From positions 248,001 through 312,000 of the forward strand of contig NZ_QCXY01000005.1 of NCBI RefSeq assembly GCF_003347495.1: 64,000 nucleotides of DNA, written 5' to 3'. Below the pieces are notes generated by a model. It worked only from the letters and a program-made list of their open reading frames with translations, made no database searches and was not told the origin of the DNA. Shown piece after piece: positions 62,492 to 64,000 of this stretch; position 1 is the stretch's first letter; every line of letters begins with the position of its first letter. The position numbers and the translations under genes are program-made. This DNA comes from Pleomorphovibrio marinus. Its GTDB lineage: Bacteria > Bacteroidota > Bacteroidia > Cytophagales > Cyclobacteriaceae.

Positions 62492-63970
62492 ATGCAAAAG
62501 CAATTTACCTGGCTCTTATGCCTATTTCTACCTGTATTTCAAAGTGTTGGTCAAAAGGCGGCCATAGAGGAAAGCGTGGATAGTGTAGAGGCTATTTCCC
62601 ATTTTACCTTTTTGGCCTCGGATGAATTGAAAGGCAGGGACGCGGCGAGGATGGAAATAGATATTGCTGCAAGGTATATTAAGGAGCAATTCAGAAAATA
62701 TGGTGCAGAGTCAGTAGATACATTAGGGGACTTTTACCAATATGTGCCTTTCCGACAATCCGCGCCCCCAAAAAAGGGAGAGGTGACTTTTTTGGATCAC
62801 ACCTTTACCCATGGTGATGATTTACTGGTATTGGATGGCCCGGATATCGATGAAACCCTGCAGATGGTATACTTGGGATTCGGTTTGGAAGAAGATTATG
62901 AGGGAAAAAATGTGGAAGGTAAAGTGGTGGTGGTCAAGGTGGGAGCACCCAATCGCTTTGCCCCAACGGACATGTTTGCCTCGGGGCGAGAAAAAATGCG
63001 ACTGGCCCGAAACAAAGGTGCTGCAGGGGTCTTAGAGCTTTATAATGCCCCCAGCACACCTTGGGGATTGGTGGTTAATTTTCTAAATCGGCCACAAATG
63101 ACCTTGGATGAAAATCCCGACGAGGAGGCAGCCCTGCCCTACTTATGGGTCAAAGATACCGGAGGCGAGTGGGTGAAAAAAATAGAAGGTAAGGAGCTAG
63201 AGGTAAATCTGGCAGTGGAAGGAAAAGTAAACCGCAAGATCCAAGGAAGAAATGTGGTGGCCTACATCCCAGGAACTGATCCTGAGTTAAGTACCACTTA
63301 TGTGATGCTTTCTGCACATTACGACCATTTGGGAGTGGGTCGCCCGAATGCGGAAGGCGACTCCATCTATAACGGTGCCAGGGACAATGCCGTGGGCACG
63401 GTAGCATTAATCAATGCGGCGAAATATTTTGCCAAAAACCCACCTAAACGATCCATTCTCCTTTGTGCTTGGACCGCAGAGGAAAAGGGATTGCTGGGAT
63501 CTGCTTATTTTTCAAAAAACCCCATGGTATCCCTAAAGGACATCATTTATAACCTCAACATTGACAATGCCGGCTATAACGACACCTCTGTGATCACTGT
63601 TATTGGGCTGGGTAGAACCTCCGTGGATACCCTGATTAAAGAGGCTGTAGCCGAATTTGGCATAGAAGCCATCCCCGATCCAGCACCGGAGCAGGGGCTT
63701 TACGACCGGTCGGACAATGTGAATTTTGCACGGGAGGGAATCCCTGCACCCACCTTTAGCCTGGGATTTACTGCCTTTGACGAAGATGTTGCCAAACATT
63801 ACCACCAACCTTCCGACAGAACGGACAATTTTGACATGGATTATGCCCTACTTTACTGGAAGGCTTACTTACTTTCTGCCGAAAAGATAGCCAATGAAAT
63901 CGATCAACCCCTTTGGGAGCCAGGTGACAAATATGAGGAGGCGGCCAAATCTCTTTACGGTTTACCTTAA
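62492..63970 (+). CDS. Secreted M28-family zinc aminopeptidase
   Basis: 492 aa. A signal peptide of about 20 residues (FTWLLCLFLPVFQSVGQ). A PA-like insert lies near 130-190 (EGKVVVVKVGAPNRF). The M28 core has zinc ligands in MLSAHYDHLGVG (His, about 275), GARDNAVGTVALI (Asp, about 297), AWTAEEKGLLGS (Glu-Glu, about 331), NIDNAGY (Asp) and KHYHQPSDR (His, about 439). It removes N-terminal residues from peptides outside the inner membrane. The gene is complete at the window edge. Confidence 0.92.
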   Translation: MQKQFTWLLCLFLPVFQSVGQKAAIEESVDSVEAISHFTFLASDELKGRDAARMEIDIAARYIKEQFRKYGAESVDTLGDFYQYVPFRQSAPPKKGEVTFLDHTFTHGDDLLVLDGPDIDETLQMVYLGFGLEEDYEGKNVEGKVVVVKVGAPNRFAPTDMFASGREKMRLARNKGAAGVLELYNAPSTPWGLVVNFLNRPQMTLDENPDEEAALPYLWVKDTGGEWVKKIEGKELEVNLAVEGKVNRKIQGRNVVAYIPGTDPELSTTYVMLSAHYDHLGVGRPNAEGDSIYNGARDNAVGTVALINAAKYFAKNPPKRSILLCAWTAEEKGLLGSAYFSKNPMVSLKDIIYNLNIDNAGYNDTSVITVIGLGRTSVDTLIKEAVAEFGIEAIPDPAPEQGLYDRSDNVNFAREGIPAPTFSLGFTAFDEDVAKHYHQPSDRTDNFDMDYALLYWKAYLLSAEKIANEIDQPLWEPGDKYEEAAKSLYGLP

Positions 63971-64000
63971 CAAAAATAATTGTTAAATTTTGGCGAAATT

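Noticed and set aside
1..64000. CRISPR array
   Set aside because: No regularly spaced identical short repeats with unique spacers and no cas genes were seen. The repeats present are few, widely spaced and structured.

Overview
The window looks like the chromosome of a Bacteroidota bacterium of the Cytophagia/Cyclobacteriaceae type. The evidence is an apiose-utilisation operon with a periplasmic or lipoprotein glycosidase, a DUF3667 protein, a plant-type GlgB, a membrane-anchored MutS homologue, a TAnnTTTG-type promoter and AT-rich accessory DNA beside more balanced core DNA. Genus cannot be fixed from sequence alone.

Positions 1-39,100 are one accessory (defence) island. Apart from one small gene inside a repeat near 39 kb, every gene in it is on the minus strand. 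From low to high coordinate the cargo is: Wadjet (jetD-C-B-A); a RhuM-Fic fusion plus a small membrane protein; a PH-like membrane protein; a broken vapBC pair; a type IIG restriction-modification enzyme with five companion genes; a lone membrane protein; a 1237-aa TPR/GreAB-C/PIN-like protein; a GNAT acetyltransferase; a complete Zorya type I system (zorD-C-B-A); and a 432-aa HEPN-like protein. An IS91-type element with a tyrosine recombinase follows.

The cargo units are separated by structured, palindromic DNA of two kinds. Eight short-loop hairpins (here S-A to S-H) share one architecture: two stems separated by a fixed TCTT/ATGT internal loop, with stem sequences that differ between copies but keep pairing. 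They bracket each of the four large units on both sides. Four longer elements (L1-L4), plus three remnants split by or abutting group II introns, resemble integron attC sites: RYYYAAC-like and GTTRRRY-like ends, two stems with a spacer, 92-134 bp. In two cassettes the two ends are exact inverse complements (GTTATGCCCA/TGGGCATAAC and GTTATCGGC/GCCGATAAC), as expected for excisable integron cassettes. No IntI-type integrase is visible. The best reading is a cluster of attC-like sites without integrase carrying whole multi-gene anti-phage systems, invaded by group II introns, a small MITE-like repeat and a duplicated segment.

Positions 39,480-64,000 are core-like: a membrane MutS homologue, a GH5-like glycosidase, a RES-Xre toxin-antitoxin pair, tRNA-Ser(GCU) with a terminator, a glycogen branching enzyme, a PI-PLC-like/rhodanese fusion lipoprotein, an EEP nuclease, then a nine-gene plus-strand operon (49,312-60,098) that reads as uptake and oxidative breakdown of D-apiose. 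In that operon a GH140-like apiosidase releases apiose, a Gfo/Idh dehydrogenase and an apionolactonase give apionate, and ApnO, OiaK and a RuBisCO-like protein take it to central metabolites. A DUF3667 protein, an SMP-30 lactonase and an M28 peptidase close the window.
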